A stretch of 60,235 nt of DNA, taken from NCBI GenBank assembly GCA_036677505.1, contig JAVBWK010000015.1, positions 1 to 60,235 on the forward strand. The letters run 5' to 3'. The translations under genes and the position numbers were made by a program. This document shows, one piece after another, positions 18,466-27,139 of the stretch; positions within the stretch are counted from its first letter, which is position 1, and each line of letters starts with the position of its first letter. A model generated the notes under the pieces. The model saw only the letters and a list, made by a program, of their open reading frames with translations. It did no database searches and had not been told where the DNA came from. Source of the DNA: UBA2227 sp036677505 (GTDB taxonomy: Bacteria; Bacillota_I; Bacilli_A; Erysipelotrichales; Erysipelotrichaceae).

Positions 18466-19825
18466 CACTGTTTCTTCCGGCCATCCGGCCAAAGACCAGA
18501 CATTCGGTGATGGCACAGCTGCCCAATCGGCTGGCACCGTGAATACCGCCGGTCACTTCCCCGACCGCATATAATTTGGGTATCGGCTGATGACGGATAT
18601 CGAGCACGCGGGCATGCTGATCGATCCTCAATCCGCCCAAAGTCGTATGCACTTTCGGCCACATGCGCATAATATAAAACGGCGGCTGTTCGATCCGACT
18701 CATATCCTTGGTTATCCGCTTATGAAAATCGTGATCGTTACCGGCATCGATCATCTGGTTGTACCGTTGGATTTCATCGAGAAAAGCCTGTGTATCCAAA
18801 TCGGTTGCCATCGCAATTTCCTCAAGAGAATCATATCTGCGGACAATGTTCCGTTTGATTGCATTCGACAAATCCCAGCCACCGGTGTCCATCGCTTGCT
18901 GATCGGCGAGTCCCAAAACCCAATGCCCCTGATCAAACATTTCATCACTGATAATCTTCCTATCAGCCAGTTCATTGACAAAGCGGCGGGAAGTCTTTCG
19001 GCTGATCAAAACACAATAAGGCAAGACGACATAATCACCAAACAAAGGTCCCAGACCAAATCCTTTTTCATCAATGGACGCCCACGGACCGCACTGGATA
19101 CAGTCGAGATCAACTACATCGGCACCAATCCGTATACACTCTTTTAACAGTGAAGCATCAGCGCAAAGTTTATTGGTCGTCATCACCGACTCATCGAGAC
19201 GGTGATCCCACTGCCTTCGAAATTCGACATCCGCCCCAAAACCGCCCGAAGCGATGATCAGTGCTTTAGTGATAACAATCTTCTGAATCTTTCCCTGAAC
19301 ATCCACGATTACCGAATGGATCCCCTGATCGTCACGCACAATCTCTTTGACCGGACATTGCCGGAAAATATCTATGTTTAAATCTTCGCACTTTTTCACC
19401 ATTCGCAATAACAGATCGATCCCCTTGACCGATTCCGGCGTATGACAGCGCGGCACGGAATGTCCGCCAAAAATCTCAACTCTGGGGCGATATGTGACGC
19501 CCAGAAACTCTTTGGTCCATACATAGGCTTCTTTGGAATGTTCGCAAACGATTTGCACCAGCCTAGGATCACTACGGTTTTGGGCTGCTTTGCGCATATC
19601 TGCCACCATCAGATCCACCGAATCATTGACGCCTTGCGCTTTCTGTTCATCGGTACCGACAGCAGCGATACCTCCGTCACTGATGATCGAATTTCCGCCC
19701 CAGGCTGCCATTTTCTCTACCACAAAAACCTGGGCTCCCGCCCCTTTGGCTTCGATGGCCGCACTCAGTCCGGCATACCCGGATCCTACCACAAGCACTT
19801 CGATGATTTCGGGAATACTTCTCAT
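18458..19825 (-). CDS. FAD-dependent oxidoreductase, fumarate reductase/flavocytochrome c type
   Basis: A 455-residue soluble flavoprotein. The N-terminal dinucleotide-binding motif VVGSGYAGLSAAIEA (about residues 11-25) is followed by WGGNSIISDGGIAA and, near the C-terminus, HTTLGGLRID and YAVGEVTGGIHGA, typical of the FAD_binding_2 family that includes fumarate reductase and ketosteroid dehydrogenases. No heme-binding CXXCH or FMN-binding domain and no secretion signal are present, so electron donor and substrate are unknown. It is last in an operon with an MFS carrier and an ArsR-type regulator, suggesting the carrier imports or exports its substrate or product. Confidence 0.85.
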   Translation of the reverse strand: MRSIPEIIEVLVVGSGYAGLSAAIEAKGAGAQVFVVEKMAAWGGNSIISDGGIAAVGTDEQKAQGVNDSVDLMVADMRKAAQNRSDPRLVQIVCEHSKEAYVWTKEFLGVTYRPRVEIFGGHSVPRCHTPESVKGIDLLLRMVKKCEDLNIDIFRQCPVKEIVRDDQGIHSVIVDVQGKIQKIVITKALIIASGGFGADVEFRRQWDHRLDESVMTTNKLCADASLLKECIRIGADVVDLDCIQCGPWASIDEKGFGLGPLFGDYVVLPYCVLISRKTSRRFVNELADRKIISDEMFDQGHWVLGLADQQAMDTGGWDLSNAIKRNIVRRYDSLEEIAMATDLDTQAFLDEIQRYNQMIDAGNDHDFHKRITKDMSRIEQPPFYIMRMWPKVHTTLGGLRIDQHARVLDIRHQPIPKLYAVGEVTGGIHGASRLGSCAITECLVFGRMAGRNSAK

Positions 19826-19833
19826 TTCAGCTT

Positions 19834-20910
19834 CTAATCCAGCAACTCACTGATTGCCTGTAAATCGGACTGAATGCGCTCTTTGTGGGTACGATAATAA
19901 ACACGGTTTCCTTCCATATTCATAGACAGATAACCAAGGTTGACCAGCGAGTTGAGATGATAGGATACCGTTGCACTTGTCAGTTTGAGTTTTTTGGCTA
20001 AATTGACCCCATATTGGGCCTCTTGTTTACACAGAATCAGGATTTCCAGTTTACTTGGATCACCGAGCACTTTGAGTGCCGTAGCCAACCGCTGCTTCTG
20101 ATCTGCGGTTGAATTGATGATTTCGAAAATGTCGAAAAGTTTTATACCCAAATACCAAATCATTGCGGATGTATCAGATTGATACCAAGGATATTCGGTG
20201 AATGAAAGTGCATTGTAATTGAACACACCCGGAGCAATCATGATTTCATCGCTTCGAGGAATCGAGCGGATACTGATGGTCTTTTCAACGTAAGCAATGA
20301 GTTCGTTGATGGACATCCGTTCATATTTCTCTAAATGCCGCTTGATCATCGCATCAAAAACTCTTTGATGTTTCAGCCAATGTTCCTCAATATCGTTAAA
20401 CATTTGGAAGAGATGCTGAATCAGCCGATTGGGATTTTCCATCAGGATCATAAACCGGTATTTCAATGTATCGGAAAGGTCACTGCGGAACAGCTTTCGC
20501 ACAAGCTCTTCTTTCGATAATGCCTCCAACTTATTTCCTGATTCACCTGGATCTTCCGAAAGAAAATTCGACAGGGCAAAGGTGAAATACAGTTGCCACT
20601 GTGATTCGTCGATCGTCGGCAGTTCATCTTTGTTTTCAAACAAAACCAGCAACGACTGTGCCAGCGAGGCATGTTGCCCCTCAGCATACTGAAAGAAAAA
20701 GTCGAACTCCGGATGCGCGGAATTGATCATGAAAATCATTTTCTCCTCTAGCGCTGCGATATCCTCCAACAGCTTTGTCGCCTGTTCCATTTTAATCGGA
20801 TACTTTTGAACAAATGATGCGCCTACCTGATCACTCAGTGATTGATTGGCAACACGGGTTGCCAGATGTACGAATTCCTGAAACATGGAGCACTTCAATA
20901 TTTTTACCAT
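19834..20910 (-). CDS. ArsR-family transcriptional regulator with large N-terminal domain
   Basis: A 358-residue protein. The last ~85 residues form an ArsR/SmtB winged helix (ALKVLGDPSKLEILILC ... SATVSYHLNSLVNLGYL). The first ~270 residues are helical, with no recognised sensor motif; ordinary ArsR repressors are only ~100 residues, so this is a DNA-binding domain attached to an unknown sensor. The ELKV metal-binding signature has no obvious Cys pair (the Cys in ILCK is isolated), so metal sensing is not supported. RBS AAGGAGG. Probably acts at the palindrome 22202-22227 (inference). Confidence 0.82.
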   Translation of the reverse strand: MVKILKCSMFQEFVHLATRVANQSLSDQVGASFVQKYPIKMEQATKLLEDIAALEEKMIFMINSAHPEFDFFFQYAEGQHASLAQSLLVLFENKDELPTIDESQWQLYFTFALSNFLSEDPGESGNKLEALSKEELVRKLFRSDLSDTLKYRFMILMENPNRLIQHLFQMFNDIEEHWLKHQRVFDAMIKRHLEKYERMSINELIAYVEKTISIRSIPRSDEIMIAPGVFNYNALSFTEYPWYQSDTSAMIWYLGIKLFDIFEIINSTADQKQRLATALKVLGDPSKLEILILCKQEAQYGVNLAKKLKLTSATVSYHLNSLVNLGYLSMNMEGNRVYYRTHKERIQSDLQAISELLD

Positions 20911-20919
20911 AAGACCTCC

Positions 20920-22152
20920 TTATAGCTCTTTGAGCGATGGTGAACTATAGACGAAAATAAACAGGATCATTGCAAATACTCCGTAAACTTTCATGATTGT
21001 CAGAATTGGAAATACCAAAGCCAATCCGCTTAGGACGATCGATGCCAGCGGAACTGAAGCACTGACCATGGCATTAAAAATCGACCCTGCCCTGGCAATA
21101 TATTCTTTGTCGACATGATGCATAAACGAAACGCTTACACTCGTGCTCAGAAATCCGGAATTGATCCCCAAACCAACAGAAAGTAAACCAATCAGACCAT
21201 ACGTCAGGATCAGTGATCCCTGAGCAGAAATCCATGTGAAAGCCAGATACATCAAACCGATCCCAAAGCCACCGAAAGCCATAATCTGCTGTCTTCGCCA
21301 TTTCTGCGAAAGCATCGGAAACACAAATGATCCCAAGGCCATACCGGAAATATTACCGACACCCATTACCGATAAGGCATAGGCTTCCAGCTTCAGTATA
21401 TCAACGATATACGGAGTCTGCAAAATGCCTATCGGCGTAAAAAGCATGTTCATCAATACACCAAACAGACACAGGATGAAGATGACTCTGACTGTCCGTA
21501 AATAGTCGAACCCTTCTTTAATCAGATACAGCGTATTCTTTTTTGATGCCAAACTTGGATGATGCTCGACCTTGATCCAAGCGATGATCAGTGCGGAAGC
21601 GACAAAGGTAACCGCATCCACAAGCATTGCACCGGCTACACCGAAAGTCGCCACGATCGCTCCGGCCATGGCCATTCCGATCAGCATCGATACCTGAGAA
21701 ACTGAAGCATTGAGCGACATTCCGCTGGTATAATATTCTTTATCCAATATTCTGGGAACGATCGCAAGCCCGGAAGGAATCCTAAACGCTTCAAAGGTTG
21801 ACATCGAAACCGTAAATACGATCAGCAAATAGGGATTAAGCAGATTGAGCCAATACAGATAAGCCGTAAGGGCGACCAGCAGACCCCGACCTGCATCCGC
21901 AATGACCATGACCCGTTTCTTATCAAAGCGCTCGACCCATGCCCCGGCAAATGGCATCAGAAACACCGATGGAAGCGCATTGAATGCAAAAATAACAGCC
22001 ATCCAGGATGCCGATCCGGTAATTTGATAAGCCATCCAGCTATAAGCTATCGCATCGATCGAATCTCCGAAGCGATTGATGATATTAGCAAAAATCAGTT
22101 TCATATACTGCTTTTGTGTGAAAACCCCTTGGTATGCCGTTAACAGTTTCAT
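20920..22152 (-). CDS. MFS transporter (MFS_3 type), substrate unknown
   Basis: A 410-residue membrane protein with about twelve hydrophobic helices. FDKKRVMVIADAGRG is the loop 2-3 motif typical of the MFS_3/enterobactin-exporter-like group. It leads an operon with the ArsR-type regulator (10 bases downstream) and the flavoprotein. Driven by a consensus promoter at 22171-22198 with an adjacent long palindrome. Confidence 0.88.
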   Translation of the reverse strand: MKLLTAYQGVFTQKQYMKLIFANIINRFGDSIDAIAYSWMAYQITGSASWMAVIFAFNALPSVFLMPFAGAWVERFDKKRVMVIADAGRGLLVALTAYLYWLNLLNPYLLIVFTVSMSTFEAFRIPSGLAIVPRILDKEYYTSGMSLNASVSQVSMLIGMAMAGAIVATFGVAGAMLVDAVTFVASALIIAWIKVEHHPSLASKKNTLYLIKEGFDYLRTVRVIFILCLFGVLMNMLFTPIGILQTPYIVDILKLEAYALSVMGVGNISGMALGSFVFPMLSQKWRRQQIMAFGGFGIGLMYLAFTWISAQGSLILTYGLIGLLSVGLGINSGFLSTSVSVSFMHHVDKEYIARAGSIFNAMVSASVPLASIVLSGLALVFPILTIMKVYGVFAMILFIFVYSSPSLKEL

Positions 22153-22170
22153 AATGATCCCTCTGATATT

Positions 22171-22198
22171 ATTATACTTATTATACGACGTTTGTCAA
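22171..22198 (-). promoter_or_regulatory. Promoter of the MFS-ArsR-flavoprotein operon
   Basis: Minus-strand -35 TTGACA (22193-22198), 16-bp spacer, -10 TATAAT (22171-22176). A second TATAAT lies eight bases inside the spacer. Confidence 0.85.
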
Positions 22199-22201
22199 CA
22201 T

Positions 22202-22227
22202 TTATGTTAGATGGATATCTAACATAA
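22202..22227. promoter_or_regulatory. Palindromic operator upstream of the MFS-ArsR operon
   Basis: TTATGTTAGAT-GGAT-ATCTAACATAA: perfect 11-bp arms around a 4-bp centre, three bases upstream of the -35. Size and symmetry fit a dimeric winged-helix regulator; the ArsR-type protein of the same operon is the obvious candidate. Confidence 0.75.
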
Positions 22228-22234
22228 CGGGATA

Positions 22235-22254
22235 GAAAAACGGCTCACGCCGTC
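22235..22254 (-). terminator. Terminator of the lspA-rluD-rhomboid-comEB operon
   Basis: Minus-strand GACGGC-GTGA-GCCGTT hairpin followed by T-run, overlapping the comEB stop codon. Confidence 0.78.
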
Positions 22255-22729
22255 ATTCGATATTCACAGAAACCCTGATTTTTTTTACTAACCGGACCAT
22301 CTCTACCCCAGCGGCCGATAACATGCGTTTTGATGCGAACACCGCATCAGTATCTGCGTATTTGTCATCTTCATACACCAGTTTCTTGATCCCGCTTTGA
22401 ATGATGGCTTTGGCACATTCATTGCACGGAAACAGACTGACATATATCGTACAGCCGTCGAGCTTAGTAATCGAGTTCAATATCGCATTCAGTTCGGCAT
22501 GCACGACATAAGCATACTTCGAGTTTTTATAGTCTTCACTTTTCTCCCAAGGAAAGTCATCGTCATTGAGTCCGGTCGGAAATCCGTTATAACCGATACC
22601 GACCACTTTTTTATTCCGATCGACGATCGCTGCTCCCACCTGGGTGGAGGGATCTTTCGACCGCAATGCCGAAAGATGGGCAAGCCCCATAAAATATTCA
22701 TCCCACGATAAGACATTTCTTCGTTTCAT
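22253..22729 (-). CDS. comEB: dCMP deaminase (ComEB family)
   Basis: A 158-residue zinc-dependent deaminase converting dCMP to dUMP for dTTP synthesis. The zinc/proton-shuttle motif HAELNAIL and the metal-binding SLFPCNECAKAII are present, plus the substrate-binding GYNGFPTG. Functionally linked to the dUTPase at 26591. Starts four bases after the rhomboid gene and ends in the operon terminator. Confidence 0.92.
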   Translation of the reverse strand: MKRRNVLSWDEYFMGLAHLSALRSKDPSTQVGAAIVDRNKKVVGIGYNGFPTGLNDDDFPWEKSEDYKNSKYAYVVHAELNAILNSITKLDGCTIYVSLFPCNECAKAIIQSGIKKLVYEDDKYADTDAVFASKRMLSAAGVEMVRLVKKIRVSVNIE

Positions 22730-22732
22730 GAT

Positions 22733-23974
22733 TTATCTCCCCATATAGAAATCAATCAGGCGCGGCTCCATATAATCAGCATAAAAGCCTAACCCGTAAT
22801 CATCTGCAATTTCCAGAACTTTCTGATCGGTAGCTCCGTAAAGCGGTGAGAAATTCGTGTTGATCACACCCAGATAGCCCAATGCCATCACAAGCGCCAA
22901 TGTTGCGACGACCGTATTTTTGCGCAGCATATCCCACGCATCATTGCGGGTAAATATGACCCCCATCAAAACACCTCCGACAAAACCGCCCAGATGGCCC
23001 ATCAGTGAAATGCCGGGCATCAGACTGATGATGATATTGACCGTCAGGATCCTGATAAACTGCGATCGGACATTGGGCTGCTTGATCATCCCGGTCTCAA
23101 AGGTATACACAAACAGTGCACCCATCAGTCCGTACAATCCTCCCGACATACCCACAGTCAGACTGTTTCCTTCTCCGACATAAACAAAGAGGCTTCCGAT
23201 AATGATCGATATCAGCAGGATAGCGGTAAATCGCGCACGACCGTAGATTTTCTCGGTGATCGTCCCCAGATTCATCAGGGCCATCAGATTGATCAGCAAA
23301 TGAAAAACGCTGATATGTACTAGACCTACGGTCAAAAACCGCCAAATCTCAAATCCTGCGGCAACAAAGGTCTTGTAATAAGCACCAAGCAAAATTGACA
23401 CCGGAATAATCTGACCGGTCACATACCCCAATATCTGAATCAACAGGAAATTGACGATAGCCAAAGATCCGAATACGATCGATACTACAGGCAAATCCTG
23501 AATATCGAACTGCTTACGCTTTTTCTGACTTCGCATGTGAGCATCATTGATCTCCTTGATCATAGCTCCAACATCCTTTTTCGGATCCTCGATCCGAAGC
23601 AAAGCTTCATTGATATCGGTAAACTCCGCTAACGGCTGATCGGAAGGACTGAGAGAGTCAGCACTGACCGACACCACCACGATATCCTCATCGGGTTCCG
23701 TAACCGGTTCATCAACGGCATGGATATCAAGCAGTTTAAACGAAACATCCCATTTTCCCAGGATGGATGAAAACATTGACAAAATCCGTTCTTTATCAAA
23801 GAAGGTCGAAGTGACCGAAGCCGTTGAGAGACGGATGACCGGATACATCCGATGTTCTCGGTTCAGCAGCCATATCTCATCTTTGCTTTTGGGTGTCGGT
23901 ACAAAACGGTAATCGTGTTTCAACACGAAATAATGGGCTAACTGCAACAGCACTGCATCATTTTTCTCATTCAA
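22733..23974 (-). CDS. Rhomboid-family intramembrane serine protease with N-terminal extension
   Basis: A 413-residue protein. The first ~170 residues are soluble and acidic, with a nuclease-like or NERD-like alpha/beta look but no identified motif. The C-terminal ~230 residues hold about seven membrane helices with the catalytic serine in GMSGGLYGLMG and the catalytic histidine in GHLGGFVGG. I place the start at the TTG 23972-23974, because AGAGGTGA lies six bases before it; an ATG 20 codons upstream has no RBS and would overlap rluD further. It overlaps the rluD stop by eight bases. B. subtilis GluP has a similar extended layout. Confidence 0.85.
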   Translation of the reverse strand: MNEKNDAVLLQLAHYFVLKHDYRFVPTPKSKDEIWLLNREHRMYPVIRLSTASVTSTFFDKERILSMFSSILGKWDVSFKLLDIHAVDEPVTEPDEDIVVVSVSADSLSPSDQPLAEFTDINEALLRIEDPKKDVGAMIKEINDAHMRSQKKRKQFDIQDLPVVSIVFGSLAIVNFLLIQILGYVTGQIIPVSILLGAYYKTFVAAGFEIWRFLTVGLVHISVFHLLINLMALMNLGTITEKIYGRARFTAILLISIIIGSLFVYVGEGNSLTVGMSGGLYGLMGALFVYTFETGMIKQPNVRSQFIRILTVNIIISLMPGISLMGHLGGFVGGVLMGVIFTRNDAWDMLRKNTVVATLALVMALGYLGVINTNFSPLYGATDQKVLEIADDYGLGFYADYMEPRLIDFYMGR

Positions 23975-24890
23975 ATAAATCACCTCTTTTTCGCAAATCT
24001 GCCAGTACATCCGCAAATACCGGCGGAACTTCACACTGAAATTTCATGGACTGATGTGTCCGGGGATGGTTAAGTATCAGTTTATAAGCATGCAACATCT
24101 GACCTTGTGTATCCGGAGTATTCCTCAGCGAATACTTCGGATCCCCCATCAAAGGGTGCTTGATATACTGCATATGCACCCGGATCTGGTGAGTCCGTCC
24201 GGTTTCCAGTTCAAATTCCACATAAGAATATTCTTTAAAACGTTCCAAAACCCGAAAGTGAGTAACGGCATGACGGGCATTGACATCGGTCACCATCATC
24301 TTCTGACGGTCTTTGGTATCGCGACCGATCGGAGCATCGATCGTAGCCACATCGGGTTCGATAATTCCGTGACAGATGCCCAGATAACTGCGTCTCATGG
24401 TTTTCTGCGACAGTTGCGCTGACAAGGACTGATGCGCCACATCATTTTTAGCTGCAACCAGCAAACCGCTGGTATCCTTATCGATGCGATGGACGATCCC
24501 CGGACGCAATGATCCGTTGATACCTGACAAATCCTTGCAGTGAAACAATAAACCTTCGACCAGTGTCGGTTCAACGGTACCGGCTCCCGGATGAACGATC
24601 AGCCCTTTGGGCTTATTCACCACGATGATATCCGCATCTTCATATACGATCTCAAGATTCAAGTCGACAGGCTTTAACTCGATGCTCTGTGCTTCAGGAA
24701 CATCAACAACGATCTCATCGTTCATTTTGACTTTGGCATTACTTTTCGTTTCTTCATCATTTAACAGCACATATCCCTCGCTGATCAGCTGCTGAATGCG
24801 GGAACGTGAAAACGGCAGCTTCGCTGCAAGGTACTGATCAATACGCATCTTGGCGTCTTCACAGGCTACAATCAGTTCATACGGTTCCAT
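23967..24890 (-). CDS. rluD: 23S rRNA pseudouridine synthase, RluD family
   Basis: A 307-residue enzyme. The N-terminal S4 RNA-binding domain (about residues 15-75) precedes the catalytic domain with HRIDKDTSGLLV, whose Asp is the nucleophile, and RTHQIRVH near residue 225. It belongs to the RluA/RluD group; which uridines it modifies is inferred from family. Its ATG shares a base with the lspA stop (TAATG). Confidence 0.92.
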   Translation of the reverse strand: MEPYELIVACEDAKMRIDQYLAAKLPFSRSRIQQLISEGYVLLNDEETKSNAKVKMNDEIVVDVPEAQSIELKPVDLNLEIVYEDADIIVVNKPKGLIVHPGAGTVEPTLVEGLLFHCKDLSGINGSLRPGIVHRIDKDTSGLLVAAKNDVAHQSLSAQLSQKTMRRSYLGICHGIIEPDVATIDAPIGRDTKDRQKMMVTDVNARHAVTHFRVLERFKEYSYVEFELETGRTHQIRVHMQYIKHPLMGDPKYSLRNTPDTQGQMLHAYKLILNHPRTHQSMKFQCEVPPVFADVLADLRKRGDLFE

Positions 24891-25348
24891 TACTTTCCTC
24901 TTCCTTCAAGGATCGCTTCCAAAATCAGCAGTCCGATGGCCACATTGAGCGATATGTCAGCCACGTTAAATATCGGAAAATCATATCCGATGATAATAAA
25001 ATCAAAGAAATCGCGGACATACTGAAACATCAGCCGGTCGATAAAGTTGCCGAGAGTACCGGCTATAAGCAAAGACAGTGCAAATCGCTGGTAATGTTCT
25101 TTCTTGTCCGTTTTAATCAAAAAGTACGTCATAAAAACCAGGGCGATCGCCGAGATGATATAGAAAAACGTCATCTGACCGCTCAGAATACTCCAGGCTG
25201 CGCCGGTATTGCGGGCATAGGTCAGTGAAAAGAATCCTTTGATCACTTCGATGGACTGGCCCAAGGTCAATCGTGCTTCGATAGCATACTTTGTAATCTG
25301 ATCCAGAGCGACAACTGCCATGATCAGCAAAACTTCTCTTTTTCTCAT
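24890..25348 (-). CDS. lspA: Lipoprotein signal peptidase (signal peptidase II)
   Basis: A 152-residue membrane aspartyl protease with four membrane helices. The conserved motifs DQITKYAIE, NTGAAWSI, AGTLGNFIDRL and FNVADI carry the two catalytic aspartates. It processes prolipoproteins such as PhnD, PstS and the amino-acid binding protein in this window. The ATG at 25346-25348 follows GGTGAACCT; the frame's 17 extra codons upstream overlap the promoter. -10 TATAAT (extended, TGCTATAAT) at 25371-25376. Confidence 0.95.
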   Translation of the reverse strand: MRKREVLLIMAVVALDQITKYAIEARLTLGQSIEVIKGFFSLTYARNTGAAWSILSGQMTFFYIISAIALVFMTYFLIKTDKKEHYQRFALSLLIAGTLGNFIDRLMFQYVRDFFDFIIIGYDFPIFNVADISLNVAIGLLILEAILEGRGK

Positions 25349-25400
25349 AGGTTCACCACTTATCTTCCCTATTATAGCAGAAATGGGTACATTTGGCATG

Positions 25401-25422
25401 AAAAAGGAACCCGAAGGTTCCA
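25401..25422 (-). terminator. Terminator of the M42 aminopeptidase gene
   Basis: Minus-strand GGAACC-TTCG-GGTTCC followed by five T. Confidence 0.82.
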
Positions 25423-25426
25423 GTGG

Positions 25427-26533
25427 TCAACGATTGAATACGCGAATCTTTTCGACGGTATCCCAGTCGAGCGTTGCCACAAACTCAGTGAGCAACCTTA
25501 TGGTAGCCGCCACATCTTTTCGATGAATCAGTGCATAATGCGAGTGAATATAACGGCTGGGAATCGACAGCGTTACCGCAATGACTCCGTCAAAGGATTT
25601 ATGAATTTCACCTGAATCGGTTCCGCCGGCGGCCAACAGCTCAAACTGAACCGGAAGATCCATTTGCTTAGCCATTTCTTCCAAATGCCCCAACAGACCG
25701 CGATGGCCCAAATGAGAGGAATCAGCCAACTCCATCGTTACGCCAAAGCCCATTTTGATGCGCCCGTCATCCCCCGGAGTATCCGTGGCGATCGTCACAT
25801 CCAATGATACCGCTACATCCGGTTTGACCAAGTATGCCGCAGTCTTTGCTCCGCGCAAACCGACTTCTTCCTGCACCGTTCCCACAGCAATCACATCGGC
25901 AACATGTGACCGGTTTTTCAGGTTTAAAAGCACTTGAGTCGCAATGATAGCACCGATCCGGTCATCCCATGCTTTTGCTGCCAGGAAATTGGGATTGCCC
26001 ATGACCATAAAATCAGACTTCGGTGTAACCATGTCGCCGATGCTTACACCCAACAGCTCGACTTCCGTTTTATTTTTTACACCGAGATCCACAAACAAAT
26101 CCTTAATTTCCATGACTTTGTTACGAACATCCGCGGGCATACCGTGAGGTGCCTTTGAACCGATCAGTCCTGTAAGTTTATCACCTTTTCGAGTCGTGAT
26201 GATGACCGGATGAGAAGGCAGTACATGTCCCCACCAACCGCCGATCGGATGCAGGCGGATAAAACCGTTGTCATCAATGCTCTTGACTAAAAAGCCGATC
26301 TCATCGATATGTCCCGCCAACATGACTTTCGGTCCCAACCCAGACCCTTTTTTTGTAATTGCGATCGAACCCAGATTGTCATACACCACTTCATCGGCAA
26401 CATCCTGCGTCCAGCGTTTCATAACACGGGACGCCTCTTTTTCATTGCCCGAAATTCCGTCTGCCTGCGTAAAATCACGCATCAAATCCAAATTCAACCC
26501 TTCCACTAAAATTTCCATTTTTCTATCTTCCAT
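25427..26533 (-). CDS. M42 family metallopeptidase (deblocking/glutamyl aminopeptidase)
   Basis: A 368-residue cytosolic di-metal aminopeptidase. Metal-binding motifs include LAGHIDEIGF, AWDDRIGA, TVQEEVGLRGA, VSLDVT and GTDSGEIHKS near the C-terminus, as in PepA/FrvX/YsdC enzymes. They form dodecameric tetrahedral particles that trim peptides. The start at 26531-26533 follows GGAGGAAAGT; two other in-frame ATG lie nearby. Monocistronic between its promoter and terminator. Confidence 0.9.
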   Translation of the reverse strand: MEDRKMEILVEGLNLDLMRDFTQADGISGNEKEASRVMKRWTQDVADEVVYDNLGSIAITKKGSGLGPKVMLAGHIDEIGFLVKSIDDNGFIRLHPIGGWWGHVLPSHPVIITTRKGDKLTGLIGSKAPHGMPADVRNKVMEIKDLFVDLGVKNKTEVELLGVSIGDMVTPKSDFMVMGNPNFLAAKAWDDRIGAIIATQVLLNLKNRSHVADVIAVGTVQEEVGLRGAKTAAYLVKPDVAVSLDVTIATDTPGDDGRIKMGFGVTMELADSSHLGHRGLLGHLEEMAKQMDLPVQFELLAAGGTDSGEIHKSFDGVIAVTLSIPSRYIHSHYALIHRKDVAATIRLLTEFVATLDWDTVEKIRVFNR

Positions 26534-26552
26534 ACTTTCCTCCAATGTTTTC

Positions 26553-26581
26553 ATTATATTCAAACAACTCTCGATGCGCAA
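26553..26581 (-). promoter_or_regulatory. Promoter of the M42 aminopeptidase gene
   Basis: Minus-strand -35 TTGCGC (26576-26581), 17-bp spacer, -10 TATAAT (26553-26558). Confidence 0.65.
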
Positions 26582-26590
26582 CCGTCGGGA

Positions 26591-27082
26591 TCAGTAATTT
26601 TGATCCTGGCGGGCATGGTTTTTCTCGTTTTTCTTCACATAATATTCCCGAATGTCCTCATCGGACAGTCCGAAACTGTTGGCTAAACCAAAAAACAGAC
26701 CGAAAGCCTCACGATAGGTATCCAAGTTGGCATTACGCCCAAAGTCGCTGATCGCATCATACAATGCCACAAACCGGTCAGTACCGCTGCCATCGACGAC
26801 GATAGCTTCCACATCACTGCCATCATCATCCAAATCTATTCCCAAGGATAAAAAGAAATGTAACCCATCCCCAAACTCCTCAGCCAGCACGGCCTTTTCC
26901 GAAGGTCCTTTGACACTCCAAAACTTGAAACAGCGGGTCTCATTGGCAAACTCCCCGATTTCAACTAACAAAGCCAAAAGACGTGACTGCATGGTCGATG
27001 GCCGGTCGGTGTGATGAAGCCTGAAAATCCGCTCATCCAGCAGTTGCTGATAAGGAATCAGATCATTGATCTTAAGTTTCAT
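26591..27082 (-). CDS. Dimeric all-alpha dUTP diphosphatase (DUTPase_2/MazG-like)
   Basis: A 163-residue enzyme expected to hydrolyse dUTP to dUMP. The motifs EIGEFANETRCFKFWS and EEFGDGLHFFLS match the metal-binding ExxxE and ExxD pairs of the dimeric dUTPase family found in Firmicutes and phages. No trimeric dUTPase is seen in the window. Together with comEB it supplies dUMP for thymidylate. RBS GAGG upstream; a TGGTATGAT extended -10 lies near 27105. Confidence 0.85.
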   Translation of the reverse strand: MKLKINDLIPYQQLLDERIFRLHHTDRPSTMQSRLLALLVEIGEFANETRCFKFWSVKGPSEKAVLAEEFGDGLHFFLSLGIDLDDDGSDVEAIVVDGSGTDRFVALYDAISDFGRNANLDTYREAFGLFFGLANSFGLSDEDIREYYVKKNEKNHARQDQNY

Positions 27083-27114
27083 GTTTAATACCTCACATTG
27101 ACGATATCATACCA

Positions 27115-27139
27115 TAAAAAGACCGGATTTTACTCCGGT
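27115..27139 (-). terminator. Terminator of the ABC exporter operon
   Basis: Minus-strand ACCGGA-loop-TCCGGT stem followed by five T; it overlaps the stop codon of the second subunit (27130-27132). Confidence 0.72.
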
